Assembly (NCBI RefSeq): GCF_030146175.1
Contig: NZ_JASLCE010000076.1
Coordinates: forward strand, 1 to 31,878
DNA length: 31,878 nt
Direction of reading: 5' to 3'
Source of the DNA: Flavobacterium sp.
Lineage (GTDB): Bacteria; Bacteroidota; Bacteroidia; Flavobacteriales; Flavobacteriaceae
Part shown: positions 6,950 through 14,865 of the stretch, piece by piece
Numbering within the stretch: position 1 is the first letter of the stretch
How the letters are laid out: every line of letters starts with the position of its first letter
Position numbers and translations under genes: made by a program
The notes under the pieces: generated by a model
The model's input: the letters and a program-made list of their open reading frames with translations, nothing else
Told to the model about the DNA's origin: nothing
Database searches by the model: none

Positions 6950-9340
6950 ATGAAACGACTAATCAAAAAAGTTGCGGTTATTGGTTCGGGAATTATGGGA
7001 TCGGGTATTGCCTGCCATTTTGCCAATATCGGTGTGGAAGTATTACTTCTGGATATTGTTCCGAGAGAATTAACCGATGCTGAACAAAAAAAAGGATTGA
7101 CATTAGAAAGTAAAGTGGTTCGAAACCGGGTGGTTAACGAACACCTTGCGAACGCTTTAAAATCGAAACCGGCTCCTATTTATGATCAAAAGTTCGCCAG
7201 CCGAATTACTACCGGTAATACGGAAGACGATTTAGCCAAAATTAAAGACGTCGACTGGATCATAGAGGTTGTAGTAGAACGTTTGGATATCAAACAAAAA
7301 GTATTCGAACAAATCGAGCAATTCCGTAAACCGGGAACGCTTATCACTTCCAATACATCCGGAATTCCAATCAAATTTATGAGCGAGGGACGCAGTGAGG
7401 ATTTCCAAAAACACTTCTGCGGAACCCACTTCTTTAACCCGGCCCGTTACTTAAAATTATTCGAAATCATACCGGGACCAAAAACAGCCCCGGAAGTACT
7501 GGATTTCTTAAACAATTACGGTGAAAAATTCCTGGGTAAAACCTCGGTAGTCGCCAAAGACACTCCTGCATTTATCGGTAACCGTATCGGAATCTTCGGA
7601 ATCATGAGCCTTTTCCACCTGGTAAAAGACATGGGACTAACAATCGAAGAAGTAGACAAACTAACCGGACCGGTGATTGGTCGTCCTAAATCGGCGACTT
7701 TCCGTACGGTAGACGTGGTAGGTTTGGACACTCTGGTTCACGTAGCCAATGGTTTATACGAAAACTGTCCGCAGGACGAAGCACATGACCTGTTCAAACT
7801 TCCGGATTTTATCAATACCATGATGACCAACAACTGGTTGGGAAGCAAAACCGGGCAAGGTTTCTACAAAAAAGTAGACAAAGACATTTTATCCTTAGAT
7901 TTAGATACACTGGAATACCGCGCGGCTAAAAAAGCCTCGTTTGCAACATTGGAATTAACCAAAACGATCGATAAACCGATCGACCGCTTTAAAGTCCTTG
8001 TAAAAGGAAAAGACAAAGCCGGTGAATTCTACCGTAAAAACTTTACGGCAATGTTTGCCTATGTTTCCAATAGAATCCCTGAAATTTCGGACGATCTTTA
8101 TAAAATTGACGATGCGATGAAAGCCGGATTCGGATGGGAAAACGGTCCGTTTGAAATCTGGGACGCTATCGGTGTAGCCAAAGGTATCGAACTGATGCAA
8201 ACTGAAGGATTGGCTCCGGCAGCCTGGGTAACCGAAATGCTGGCTTCCGGAAACGATAGTTTCTACACCGTTAAAGATGGTATCACGCATTACTACAATA
8301 TCGCATCCAAATCTCAGGTAAAAGTACCGGGACAAGATGCTTTTATCATCCTGAACAACATCCGCGAAAGCAAAAAAATATGGAGTAACAGCGAATCTGT
8401 GATTCAAGATTTGGGCGACGGAATTATCAACATCGAATTCCAGTCCAAAATGAACTCCATTGGCGGTGGTGTGATTCAGGGAATCAACAAAGCCATCGAC
8501 CTGGCTGAAAAAAACTATAATGGTCTTGTAATTGGTAACCAAGCGGCCAACTTCTCTGTTGGTGCTAACCTTGCCATGATCTTTATGATGGCCGTAGAAC
8601 AGGAATACGACGAATTAAATATGGCGATCAAAGCCTTCCAGGATACCATGATGCGCGTACGCTATTCCGGAATTCCGGTTATTGCAGCACCACACGGAAT
8701 GACTTTAGGCGGTGGATGTGAAATGAGTATGCATGCCGACAAAGTGGTAGCCGCTGCCGAAACCTATATCGGACTGGTAGAGTTTGGTGTTGGGGTTATT
8801 CCAGGCGGAGGCGGATCAAAAGAAATGGCTTTACGCGCCGCCGACACTTTCCACAAAAATGACGTTGAATTAAACGTTTTACAGGAGTATTTCCTAACCA
8901 TCGGTATGGCCAAAGTAGCCACGTCGGCCTATGAAGCCTACGATTTAGGTATCCTTCAAAAAGGAAAAGACGTCGTGGTGGTTAACAAAGACCGTCAGAT
9001 TGCCGAGGCTAAAAAACACGCCCTGTTAATGGCCGAAGCCGGTTATACGCAACCGGTAAAACGCAAAGACATTAAAGTACTTGGAAAACAGGCTTTGGGA
9101 ATGTTTTTAGTGGGAACCGACAGTATGGAAGCCGGAAAATATATCTCCGAACACGATAAGAAAATTGCCAACAAACTGGCTTATGTAATGGCCGGAGGTG
9201 ATTTATCCGAACCAACATTGGTAAACGAACAATATCTATTGGATTTAGAGCGCGAGGCTTTCCTATCGCTTTGTACCGAAAGAAAAACACTGGAGCGTAT
9301 TCAGTTTATGTTAACCAAAGGAAAACCGCTTCGTAATTAA
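6950..9340 (+). CDS. fadN: FadN-type 3-hydroxyacyl-CoA dehydrogenase / enoyl-CoA hydratase
   Basis: A 796-residue bifunctional beta-oxidation enzyme: hydration of enoyl-CoA and NAD-dependent oxidation of the 3-hydroxyacyl-CoA. The dehydrogenase is at the N-terminus: Rossmann glycine motif GSGIMG (12-17), SNTSG (134-138), and the catalytic His-Glu pair H160 and E172 in the THFFNP...FEIIPG block. The dehydrogenase C-terminal domains run to about 440. A crotonase-type domain follows (about 460-700), with an oxyanion-hole AAPHGMTLGGGCEM region, E591 in it, and the VGVIPGGGG loop. This order (dehydrogenase first, hydratase last) and length match B. subtilis FadN and are opposite to E. coli FadB. 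fadA starts 49 nt downstream. The start is the ATG before KRLIKKVAVIG, which puts the Rossmann fold at the very N-terminus. Confidence 0.94.
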   Translation: MKRLIKKVAVIGSGIMGSGIACHFANIGVEVLLLDIVPRELTDAEQKKGLTLESKVVRNRVVNEHLANALKSKPAPIYDQKFASRITTGNTEDDLAKIKDVDWIIEVVVERLDIKQKVFEQIEQFRKPGTLITSNTSGIPIKFMSEGRSEDFQKHFCGTHFFNPARYLKLFEIIPGPKTAPEVLDFLNNYGEKFLGKTSVVAKDTPAFIGNRIGIFGIMSLFHLVKDMGLTIEEVDKLTGPVIGRPKSATFRTVDVVGLDTLVHVANGLYENCPQDEAHDLFKLPDFINTMMTNNWLGSKTGQGFYKKVDKDILSLDLDTLEYRAAKKASFATLELTKTIDKPIDRFKVLVKGKDKAGEFYRKNFTAMFAYVSNRIPEISDDLYKIDDAMKAGFGWENGPFEIWDAIGVAKGIELMQTEGLAPAAWVTEMLASGNDSFYTVKDGITHYYNIASKSQVKVPGQDAFIILNNIRESKKIWSNSESVIQDLGDGIINIEFQSKMNSIGGGVIQGINKAIDLAEKNYNGLVIGNQAANFSVGANLAMIFMMAVEQEYDELNMAIKAFQDTMMRVRYSGIPVIAAPHGMTLGGGCEMSMHADKVVAAAETYIGLVEFGVGVIPGGGGSKEMALRAADTFHKNDVELNVLQEYFLTIGMAKVATSAYEAYDLGILQKGKDVVVVNKDRQIAEAKKHALLMAEAGYTQPVKRKDIKVLGKQALGMFLVGTDSMEAGKYISEHDKKIANKLAYVMAGGDLSEPTLVNEQYLLDLEREAFLSLCTERKTLERIQFMLTKGKPLRN

Positions 9341-9352
9341 TCCATATGGATT
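9339..9352. repeat. 14-bp perfect palindrome at the fadN stop codon
   Basis: AATCCATATGGATT is its own reverse complement and takes in the last two bases of the fadN stop codon. A second ATCCAT at 9368-9373 can also pair with the right arm. It may be an intercistronic hairpin or a binding site. There is no T-tract and the operon continues. Confidence 0.4.
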
Positions 9353-9389
9353 TGAGTAGCACTTAACATCCATTATTCAAAACAAAACT

Positions 9390-10571
9390 ATGAAAACAGC
9401 CTATATAGTAAAAGCATACCGGACAGCCGTTGGTAAAGCACCAAAAGGAGTGTTCCGTTTTAAAAGACCCGACGAACTGGCCGCCGAAACCATCGAATAT
9501 ATGATGAATGAGTTGCCAAACTTCGACAAAACCCGTATCGACGACGTAATGGTAGGAAATGCCATGCCGGAAGCCGAGCAGGGATTAAACGTAGGGCGAC
9601 TGATTTCCCTTATGGGATTAAAAATTGAAGATGTACCGGGCGTAACCGTAAACCGTTACTGTGCGTCGGGAATCGAAACTATTGGTATGGCCACTGCCAA
9701 AATCCAGGCTGGTATGGCCGACTGTATTATTGCCGGTGGTGCCGAAAGTATGAGTTATATTCCAATGGGTGGTTACAAACCAACCCCGGATTATAAAGCC
9801 GCTGCAGCCGGACACGAAGATTATTACTGGGGAATGGGATTGACTGCCGAAGCCGTGGCCAAACAGTTTAATGTTTCCCGTGAGGATCAGGATGAGTTTT
9901 CGTACCAGTCGCATCAAAAAGCTTTAAAAGCGCAGGCGGAAGGAAAGTTTGACAAACAAATCGTTCCGATCACCGTTGAGCATGTTTATATTGACGAAAA
10001 AGGCAAAAAAGCAAGTAAATCTTATGTTGTAAATAAAGATGAAGGACCAAGAGCCGATACGTCTAAAGAAGCCTTAGGAAAACTGCGACCGGTTTTTGCC
10101 GCCGACGGAAGTGTAACAGCCGGTAACTCGTCACAAATGAGTGATGGTGCTGCTTTTGTACTGGTAATGTCGGAAGAAATGGTAAAAGAATTAAATCTGG
10201 AACCAATTGCACGACTGGTAAACTATGCTGCTGCCGGAGTAGAACCCCGAATCATGGGAATCGGACCGGTAAAAGCTATTCCAAAAGCCTTAAAACAAGC
10301 CGGATTAAAACAATCCGATATTGAATTGATCGAATTAAACGAAGCTTTTGCGGCACAAAGTTTGGCAGTAATCCGCGAATTGGATTTGAATCCGGAGATC
10401 ATCAACGTTAACGGAGGAGCCATTGCCTTAGGTCACCCACTAGGATGTACCGGAGCGAAGTTATCCGTTCAATTATTCGACGAAATGAAACGACGCGGCA
10501 ATAAATACGGAATGGTCACGATGTGTGTCGGTACCGGACAAGGCGCAGCGGGGATTTATGAATTATTGTAA
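9390..10571 (+). CDS. fadA: Acetyl-CoA C-acyltransferase (3-ketoacyl-CoA thiolase)
   Basis: A 393-residue thiolase that cleaves 3-ketoacyl-CoA with CoA, the last step of each beta-oxidation round. The three catalytic elements are intact: the nucleophile C91 in NRYCASGIE, H349 in GGAIALGHPLG, and C379 in VTMCVGTGQG. The GNSSQMSDGAA segment typical of degradative thiolases is present. Length equals that of B. subtilis FadA, and the gene follows fadN as in the fadNAE operon. Degradative rather than biosynthetic use is inferred from this context. The only oddity is downstream: an inverted-repeat-bounded small gene separates it from fadE. Confidence 0.95.
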   Translation: MKTAYIVKAYRTAVGKAPKGVFRFKRPDELAAETIEYMMNELPNFDKTRIDDVMVGNAMPEAEQGLNVGRLISLMGLKIEDVPGVTVNRYCASGIETIGMATAKIQAGMADCIIAGGAESMSYIPMGGYKPTPDYKAAAAGHEDYYWGMGLTAEAVAKQFNVSREDQDEFSYQSHQKALKAQAEGKFDKQIVPITVEHVYIDEKGKKASKSYVVNKDEGPRADTSKEALGKLRPVFAADGSVTAGNSSQMSDGAAFVLVMSEEMVKELNLEPIARLVNYAAAGVEPRIMGIGPVKAIPKALKQAGLKQSDIELIELNEAFAAQSLAVIRELDLNPEIINVNGGAIALGHPLGCTGAKLSVQLFDEMKRRGNKYGMVTMCVGTGQGAAGIYELL

Positions 10572-10580
10572 CAAATTTTG

Positions 10581-10604
10581 AATGATGAATTTTAAATTTT
10601 AAAT
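10581..10604 (+). repeat. Left inverted repeat of the cassette
   Basis: A 24-nt AT-rich arm. Its reverse complement recurs at 10964-10987 with a single mismatch, at its fifth base. It lies between the fadA stop and the start of the four-helix-bundle gene. Confidence 0.75.
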
Positions 10605-10607
10605 GCC

Positions 10608-10964
10608 ATGAAGACCGATAATTTAATCGCAGATAAAACCTTTGAATTTGCCATTTCCATTATCAGTCTTTATACACAATTACAAAATGAAAAAGAATTC
10701 ATCATTTCAAAACAACTAATGCGATGTGGAACCAGTATTGGTGCCAATGTAGAAGAAGCTATTGCAGCACAGTCGAAACGAGATTTTATTCATAAAATGT
10801 CCATTGCTTCCAAAGAAGCCCGCGAAACCAAATACTGGTTGCGGTTATTGGATAAGTCAGTAGTCACTAAAATTTCAGTCGACAACTACCTTACCGAGAT
10901 TGGACATATTATCAATATCATCACCAAAATTGTAAAAACGTCGCAAGAACATATTTCTAAATAA
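10608..10964 (+). CDS. Four helix bundle protein (23S rRNA intervening-sequence / S23 family)
   Basis: A 118-residue all-helical protein. Recognisable family features are the N-terminal LIADKTFEFAISIISLY helix, the KQLMRCGTSIGANVEEA block (about 41-57) and the SIASKEARETKYWLRLL block (64-80), all typical of the IVS/S23 four-helix-bundle family first found in 23S rRNA intervening sequences. The family forms pentamers in known structures and may bind nucleic acid; its cellular role is not settled. The gene starts 36 nt after fadA and ends 38 nt before fadE, so it should be co-transcribed with beta-oxidation genes, yet it has no known link to that pathway. Flanking inverted repeats point to insertion. 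Confidence 0.88.
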   Translation: MKTDNLIADKTFEFAISIISLYTQLQNEKEFIISKQLMRCGTSIGANVEEAIAAQSKRDFIHKMSIASKEARETKYWLRLLDKSVVTKISVDNYLTEIGHIINIITKIVKTSQEHISK

Positions 10965-10987
10965 TTTAAAATTTAAAATTCAACATT
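10964..10987 (-). repeat. Right inverted repeat of the cassette
   Basis: A 24-nt arm inverted relative to 10581-10604 (23 of 24 match). It begins on the final base of the four-helix-bundle gene's TAA and ends 15 nt before the fadE ATG, so it supplies most of the fadE upstream spacer. Confidence 0.75.
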
Positions 10988-11002
10988 TAAAATAACCACA
11001 CA

Positions 11003-12793
11003 ATGAGCGATATCACCAGAGGAGGTCAATTCCTTGTAAAAGAAACAAAATGTGAAGACATCTTCACGCCTGAGGATTTCTCAGAAGAGCAGTTAATGAT
11101 GCGTGACTCGGTTAAAGAGTTTGTCGATAAAGAATTATGGCCAAACAAAGACCGTTTTGAAAAGAAAGACTATGCTTTTACCGAAGAATGCATGCGTAAA
11201 GCCGGTGAACTGGGTCTTTTAGGAGTTGCCGTTCCGGAAGCTTATGGCGGATTGGAAATGGGATTCGTATCGACCATGTTGGTATGTGATTATATCTCCG
11301 GTGCCACCGGATCGTTCTCTACTGCATTTGGAGCGCATACCGGAATCGGAACCATGCCTATTACCCTTTACGGAACAGAAGAACAAAAGAAAAAATACGT
11401 CCCAAAACTAGCCACAGGCGAATGGTTCGGGGCCTACTGTTTAACAGAACCGGGAGCCGGATCGGATGCTAATTCCGGAAAAACCAAAGCCGTTTTATCG
11501 GAAGATGGAAAAAGCTATAAAATCACCGGACAGAAAATGTGGATTTCCAATGCCGGTTTCTGTAGCGTTTTTATCGTATTCGCCCGAATTGAAGATGATA
11601 AAAACATCACCGGATTTATTGTAGAAAACGTACCGAATAACGGAATCACTCTTGGAGAAGAAGAACACAAACTGGGAATCCGCTCCTCTTCTACCCGTCA
11701 GGTATTCTTTAACGATACCGTAGTACCGGTAGAAAATATGCTGGCCGGACGTGGTGAAGGATTTAAAATCGCCATGAACGCATTAAACGTGGGGCGTATC
11801 AAACTGGCTGCCGCTTGTTTGGACGCACAACGTAGAACCATTTCCGGAGCGGTAAAATATGCCAACGAAAGAATTCAGTTTAATACACCAATTGCCAATT
11901 TTGGAGCGATCCGTTCCAAATTAGCCGAAATGGCTGCTTCGTGTTATGCCGGAGAAAGTGCTTCGTATCGCGCTGCTAAAAGCATTGAAGATCGAATCAA
12001 CGCTCGTATAGCCGAAGGCGCTTCCCATCAGGAAGCCGAATTAAAAGGTGTGGAAGAATTCGCAATCGAATGTTCGATCCTGAAAGTAGCCGTATCGGAA
12101 GATATCCAAAACTGTTCCGACGAAGGAATCCAGATTTTTGGAGGTATGGGATTCTCGGAAGATACCCCAATGGAAAGTGCTTGGCGTGATGCTCGTATTG
12201 CCCGTATTTATGAAGGGACAAACGAGATCAACCGTATGTTATCCGTAGGAATGCTAATCAAAAAAGCCATGAAAGGTCATGTGGATCTGTTAGGACCTGC
12301 TATGAAAGTAGCTGAAGAACTGATGGGTATTCCTTCTTTTGATACTCCGGATTATTCCGAATTATTCGCAGAAGAAAAAGAACTAATCGGGAAACTGAAA
12401 AAAGCCTTCCTGATGGTAGCCGGAAGTGCCGTACAAAAATACGGACCGGATCTGGATAAACACCAACAGTTGTTAATGGCGGCTGCCGATATGCTGATTG
12501 AAATTTATGTTGCGGAAAGTGCCATCTTACGTACTGAAAAAACAGCCAAAGCCAACGGTGCCGAAAATGTAAAAGAGCAAATTGCGATGGCGCAGTTATA
12601 CCTGTACCATGCGACAGATATCGTTACCCTAAAAGGAAAAGAAGGAATCGCTTCTTTTGCCGAAGGTGACGAACAACGTATGATGCTAATGGGACTACGT
12701 CGCTTTACAAAATATACGAATGTGCCAAATGTAGTGGCACTACGAGAAATTATTGCCGACAAATTGATAAAAGAAAATCATTACTGTTATTAA
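11003..12793 (+). CDS. fadE: Acyl-CoA dehydrogenase
   Basis: A 596-residue FAD flavoprotein that makes trans-2-enoyl-CoA, the first oxidation of beta-oxidation. The N-terminal helical domain is followed by the FAD/substrate block YCLTEPGAGSDANS and GQKMWISNAGF (about 144-195), then the C-terminal helical domain with ARIARIYEGTNEINRM. E404 in that block is the catalytic-base candidate. About 170 extra C-terminal residues (after about 430) make it resemble VLCAD/FadE of B. subtilis (about 594 residues) rather than the 380-residue short-chain enzymes. It is the last gene of the operon and is followed by a hairpin terminator. An electron-transfer flavoprotein partner is not encoded in this window. 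Confidence 0.93.
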   Translation: MSDITRGGQFLVKETKCEDIFTPEDFSEEQLMMRDSVKEFVDKELWPNKDRFEKKDYAFTEECMRKAGELGLLGVAVPEAYGGLEMGFVSTMLVCDYISGATGSFSTAFGAHTGIGTMPITLYGTEEQKKKYVPKLATGEWFGAYCLTEPGAGSDANSGKTKAVLSEDGKSYKITGQKMWISNAGFCSVFIVFARIEDDKNITGFIVENVPNNGITLGEEEHKLGIRSSSTRQVFFNDTVVPVENMLAGRGEGFKIAMNALNVGRIKLAAACLDAQRRTISGAVKYANERIQFNTPIANFGAIRSKLAEMAASCYAGESASYRAAKSIEDRINARIAEGASHQEAELKGVEEFAIECSILKVAVSEDIQNCSDEGIQIFGGMGFSEDTPMESAWRDARIARIYEGTNEINRMLSVGMLIKKAMKGHVDLLGPAMKVAEELMGIPSFDTPDYSELFAEEKELIGKLKKAFLMVAGSAVQKYGPDLDKHQQLLMAAADMLIEIYVAESAILRTEKTAKANGAENVKEQIAMAQLYLYHATDIVTLKGKEGIASFAEGDEQRMMLMGLRRFTKYTNVPNVVALREIIADKLIKENHYCY

Positions 12794-12830
12794 TAGGCAA
12801 TAACTATTTTTGGTTTAGTTTGTTTAAAAA

Positions 12831-12864
12831 AGACCGCTTAACAGCAATGTTTGGCGGTTTTTTT
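12831..12864 (+). terminator. Intrinsic terminator of the fad operon
   Basis: A long hairpin from 12831 to 12860 has an ACCGC/GCGGT core (12833-12837 with 12854-12858), one internal T-T mismatch and a GCAA tetraloop at 12844-12847. It is followed by T residues to 12864, about 40 nt after the fadE stop. Confidence 0.75.
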
Positions 12865-12899
12865 ATACGATTTAGGATCCTCACGGTTTAAAAAATCCC

Positions 12900-12907
12900 T
12901 AACTTTG
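12900..12907 (+). promoter_or_regulatory. -7 promoter element of the superoxide dismutase gene
   Basis: TAACTTTG is a perfect match to TAnnTTTG, 15 nt before the sodC ATG. No TTG box is seen 19-21 nt upstream. Confidence 0.45.
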
Positions 12908-12922
12908 ATAAAAACATAAGTC

Positions 12923-13447
12923 ATGAAAAAAATAGTATTGGTCGCTATGGGATTGGGTGTACTCCTAACCGGGTGTAAAACCAAAACCGAATCGAAAATA
13001 AACGAACTTAAAATTGCTTTAGAGCCGAAAAGCAACACCAAAACCGAAGGAACGGTAACCTTTTCCGAAAAAGACGGCAAAGTAACTTTTACTGCTGCTA
13101 TTTCCGGACTAACACCGGGCGTACACGCCATCCATATCCATGAAAAAGCAGATTGTTCTTCTGCCGATGCCACTTCTGCCGGCGGACACTGGAATCCGAC
13201 GTTTAAAAAACACGGAAAATGGGGTCAGGGAGAATACCACAAAGGCGACATCGGTAATTTTACTGCCGATGCAAAAGGAAATGGAAAAATCACGCTCACG
13301 ACAGACGAATGGTGTATCGGATGTGGAGATGCGACCAAAGACGTCCTTGGAAAAGCAATCATCGTTCACCAGGGAGCGGATGATTTTGTAACACAGCCAA
13401 CCGGTAATGCCGGCGGACGTGTAGCCTGTACGGCAATTATCCGTTAA
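12923..13447 (+). CDS. sodC: Cu/Zn superoxide dismutase lipoprotein
   Basis: A 174-residue exported enzyme that dismutates superoxide in the periplasm. Residues 1-18 are a lipoprotein signal ending in the lipobox LTGC (C18). All metal ligands are present with canonical spacing: copper H71, H73, H89 and H149; zinc H89, H97, H106 and D109. The disulphide pair is C78 and C169, and R166 is the active-site arginine. An unusual extra pair, C131 and C134 (CIGC), sits before the VHQGADD electrostatic loop and could form a second disulphide or bind metal. The gene is single, with its own -7 element and a hairpin terminator. It lies a few kilobases from oxyR and dps, but in a separate transcript. Confidence 0.93.
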   Translation: MKKIVLVAMGLGVLLTGCKTKTESKINELKIALEPKSNTKTEGTVTFSEKDGKVTFTAAISGLTPGVHAIHIHEKADCSSADATSAGGHWNPTFKKHGKWGQGEYHKGDIGNFTADAKGNGKITLTTDEWCIGCGDATKDVLGKAIIVHQGADDFVTQPTGNAGGRVACTAIIR

Positions 13448-13454
13448 AAAAATA

Positions 13455-13499
13455 ATCCGGGAGCATTTCGGAAATTTGAGAACGCTTCCGGATACTATT
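13455..13499 (+). terminator. Probable terminator of sodC
   Basis: ATCCGG (13455-13460) pairs with CCGGAT (13488-13493), and AGC/GCT pairs inside it. A short T-rich tail follows. The loop is long, so this is weaker than the other terminators here. Confidence 0.5.
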
Positions 13500-13519
13500 T
13501 TTAAAAACTTATTGACATC

Positions 13520-13552
13520 TTTGTTATCCGACAAATAAAAAAAGTAGCTTTG
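13520..13552 (+). promoter_or_regulatory. Promoter of the LETM1-like gene
   Basis: TTTG at 13520-13523 and TAGCTTTG at 13545-13552 are separated by 21 nt, a full match to the Bacteroidota -33/-7 promoter. The ATG follows 17 nt after the -7 box. Confidence 0.75.
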
Positions 13553-13569
13553 TGGAATAATTTTCGACA

Positions 13570-14772
13570 ATGATTAACCCTTCAATTAACGGTTGGATAG
13601 ATAAGTTTTTTATTAAGCAAAGTCCTTTGCCGTTGCCTGTTGTGGTATACCCCAAAGAATTCTATAACAGCGTTCGTAAAACCGGATTTATTTACGGACA
13701 TGTGGTCAATTTTGTGACCGACAAACCCATTGAAACCAAAGGCTGGACTTCGGAAGAACTTACCAAAGTTGCACTATTAAACAGTCTTTATGGTGTTTAT
13801 GGTCTGATTACCCATGATTCCGATCCCAAGACATTTATCCAAAAAGCCATTGTTTTTTACAACCAGATGAATCCGGAAGGCTTTAACCTGCTCAAAAAGA
13901 TGCTACCGAGTTCTTTGCCGAGCAACGAACTGGAGAAAATGATCAGCGAGCGGGTACGTACCAACGATAACATCATCAGTAAAAACTTTTCGCATATCCT
14001 GACCAATGCCTTACTGTTTATGGACGTACTGGCCTTTCGTCAATACCTGTTGCATGGGGAAATCCCGAATAATTATCTAAAAAAACTGGAAGAAACCATT
14101 GTAAACCTTGTGGCTTTGGCGTTAAATACCAAAACCAACAAATCGAATTACGATGATTTACTAATCAAACTATTTGAATCTTCTGTACGTTTTACCAAGT
14201 TTAACACCTTGAGTATTCAGGACATTCAAATGCTTGAACTGGACTATTTCAGTTCGCCTCTGGAAAAAAACTATTTATTGGATATTACCGGTATGGCGCT
14301 GTGGAGTGATGCCGTTCTCGAAGAATCGGAAACCCGGTTTATGTACAACCTCGCGGAACAATTACAAATCGATCGGGAATATGCCGTGGAAAGTATTTGT
14401 GCCATCGATGAATTTATCATGAAATACCAAAAGGAGATTCCGTATTTCCGTTATTCCAATCCGGTAAAGCATTTTTATGATCAGGCGACACAAAACGTAA
14501 TTGTCCTGATTACACGTAATAAAAACCGTCTTTTAAAAGAGATCAGCGAAAGCGGAGAATTGATGGTATTATTGGCCAAATCGACGCACAAAGACCTCGA
14601 TCCGAAGGAAAAGAAAAAAATGAAAAAGCAATTGCTGGATATTTGCAAAACGATTCCGTCGTTAACGATTTTCCTTTTGCCGGGTGGCAGTTTGCTTCTT
14701 CCTATCCTAATCAAATTTATTCCGAAATTATTGCCTTCGGCTTTTAACGAAAATCTGGATATTGAATCATAA
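13570..14772 (+). CDS. LETM1-like domain protein of unknown function
   Basis: A 400-residue, mostly helical protein without a signal peptide. The C-terminal segment (about 335-395) has a charged stretch KKKMKKQLLDICKTIPS followed by a hydrophobic, proline-containing FLLPGGSLLLPILIKFIPKLLPSAF. This resembles the LETM1 core, in which the same L/P-rich motif forms the conserved ion-transport/ribosome-binding segment of mitochondrial LETM1. The remaining residues 1-330 show no motif I know. Bacterial LETM1-like proteins are widespread in Bacteroidota and their function is not established; cation homeostasis is only suggested by the eukaryotic family. It has its own well-formed promoter and ends near a tandem hairpin region. 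Confidence 0.65.
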   Translation: MINPSINGWIDKFFIKQSPLPLPVVVYPKEFYNSVRKTGFIYGHVVNFVTDKPIETKGWTSEELTKVALLNSLYGVYGLITHDSDPKTFIQKAIVFYNQMNPEGFNLLKKMLPSSLPSNELEKMISERVRTNDNIISKNFSHILTNALLFMDVLAFRQYLLHGEIPNNYLKKLEETIVNLVALALNTKTNKSNYDDLLIKLFESSVRFTKFNTLSIQDIQMLELDYFSSPLEKNYLLDITGMALWSDAVLEESETRFMYNLAEQLQIDREYAVESICAIDEFIMKYQKEIPYFRYSNPVKHFYDQATQNVIVLITRNKNRLLKEISESGELMVLLAKSTHKDLDPKEKKKMKKQLLDICKTIPSLTIFLLPGGSLLLPILIKFIPKLLPSAFNENLDIES

Positions 14773-14794
14773 AACCTACTAGGTGTAAGTAGTA

Positions 14795-14827
14795 AAACCT
14801 GACAGGTCTTGGAGAGCTGTCAGGTTT
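14795..14827. repeat. Hairpin-forming repeat downstream of the LETM1-like gene
   Basis: AAACCTGACAG (14795-14805) and CTGTCAGGTTT (14817-14827) form a perfect 11-bp inverted repeat with an 11-nt loop. It lies just before a second, GC-rich terminator hairpin. CTGACAGG-type hairpins between convergent genes look like the interspersed intergenic repeats of Flavobacterium; that identity is from memory. Confidence 0.55.
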
Positions 14828-14834
14828 AGCAAAT

Positions 14835-14865
14835 AAAAAAAGGCTGTCTTCCGACAGCCTTTTTT
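14835..14865. terminator. Bidirectional terminator between the LETM1-like gene and carbonic anhydrase
   Basis: AGGCTGTC (14841-14848) pairs with GACAGCCT (14853-14860) over a TTCC tetraloop. It is flanked by an A-run on the left and a T-run on the right, so it can stop both convergent transcripts. The right-hand T-run overlaps the carbonic anhydrase stop codon. Confidence 0.85.

Larger units (their letters stand above)
10581..10987 (+). mobile_element. Four-helix-bundle gene cassette bounded by 24-bp inverted repeats
   Basis: The segments 10581-10604 and 10964-10987 are inverted copies of each other with one mismatch in 24 (the inner 19 bp, 10586-10604 and 10964-10982, are perfect). They enclose just one gene, the right arm starting at the last base of its stop codon. 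No transposase is encoded and no target-site duplication is evident. The unit of about 407 bp lies between fadA and fadE, which are adjacent in B. subtilis. This suggests a small inserted element, possibly moved in trans. The arms are made of A/T runs with one GA or TC step, so some similarity could arise by chance or slippage. Confidence 0.45.

Noticed and set aside
7955..8542. Minus-strand open frame of 195 codons within fadN.
   Set aside because: It lies wholly inside a well-supported enzyme on the other strand, has no recognisable motif, and is a shadow of codon bias.
12802..12820. An extra AACTA...TAGTT dyad after fadE, like the BlaI operators.
   Set aside because: The spacer is 9 nt rather than 6 and it lies inside a 3' untranslated region before a terminator, not at a promoter.
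13109..13570. Minus-strand open frame of 153 codons over sodC.
   Set aside because: It overlaps the superoxide dismutase gene, which has every catalytic ligand. The antisense frame shows no signal or domain.
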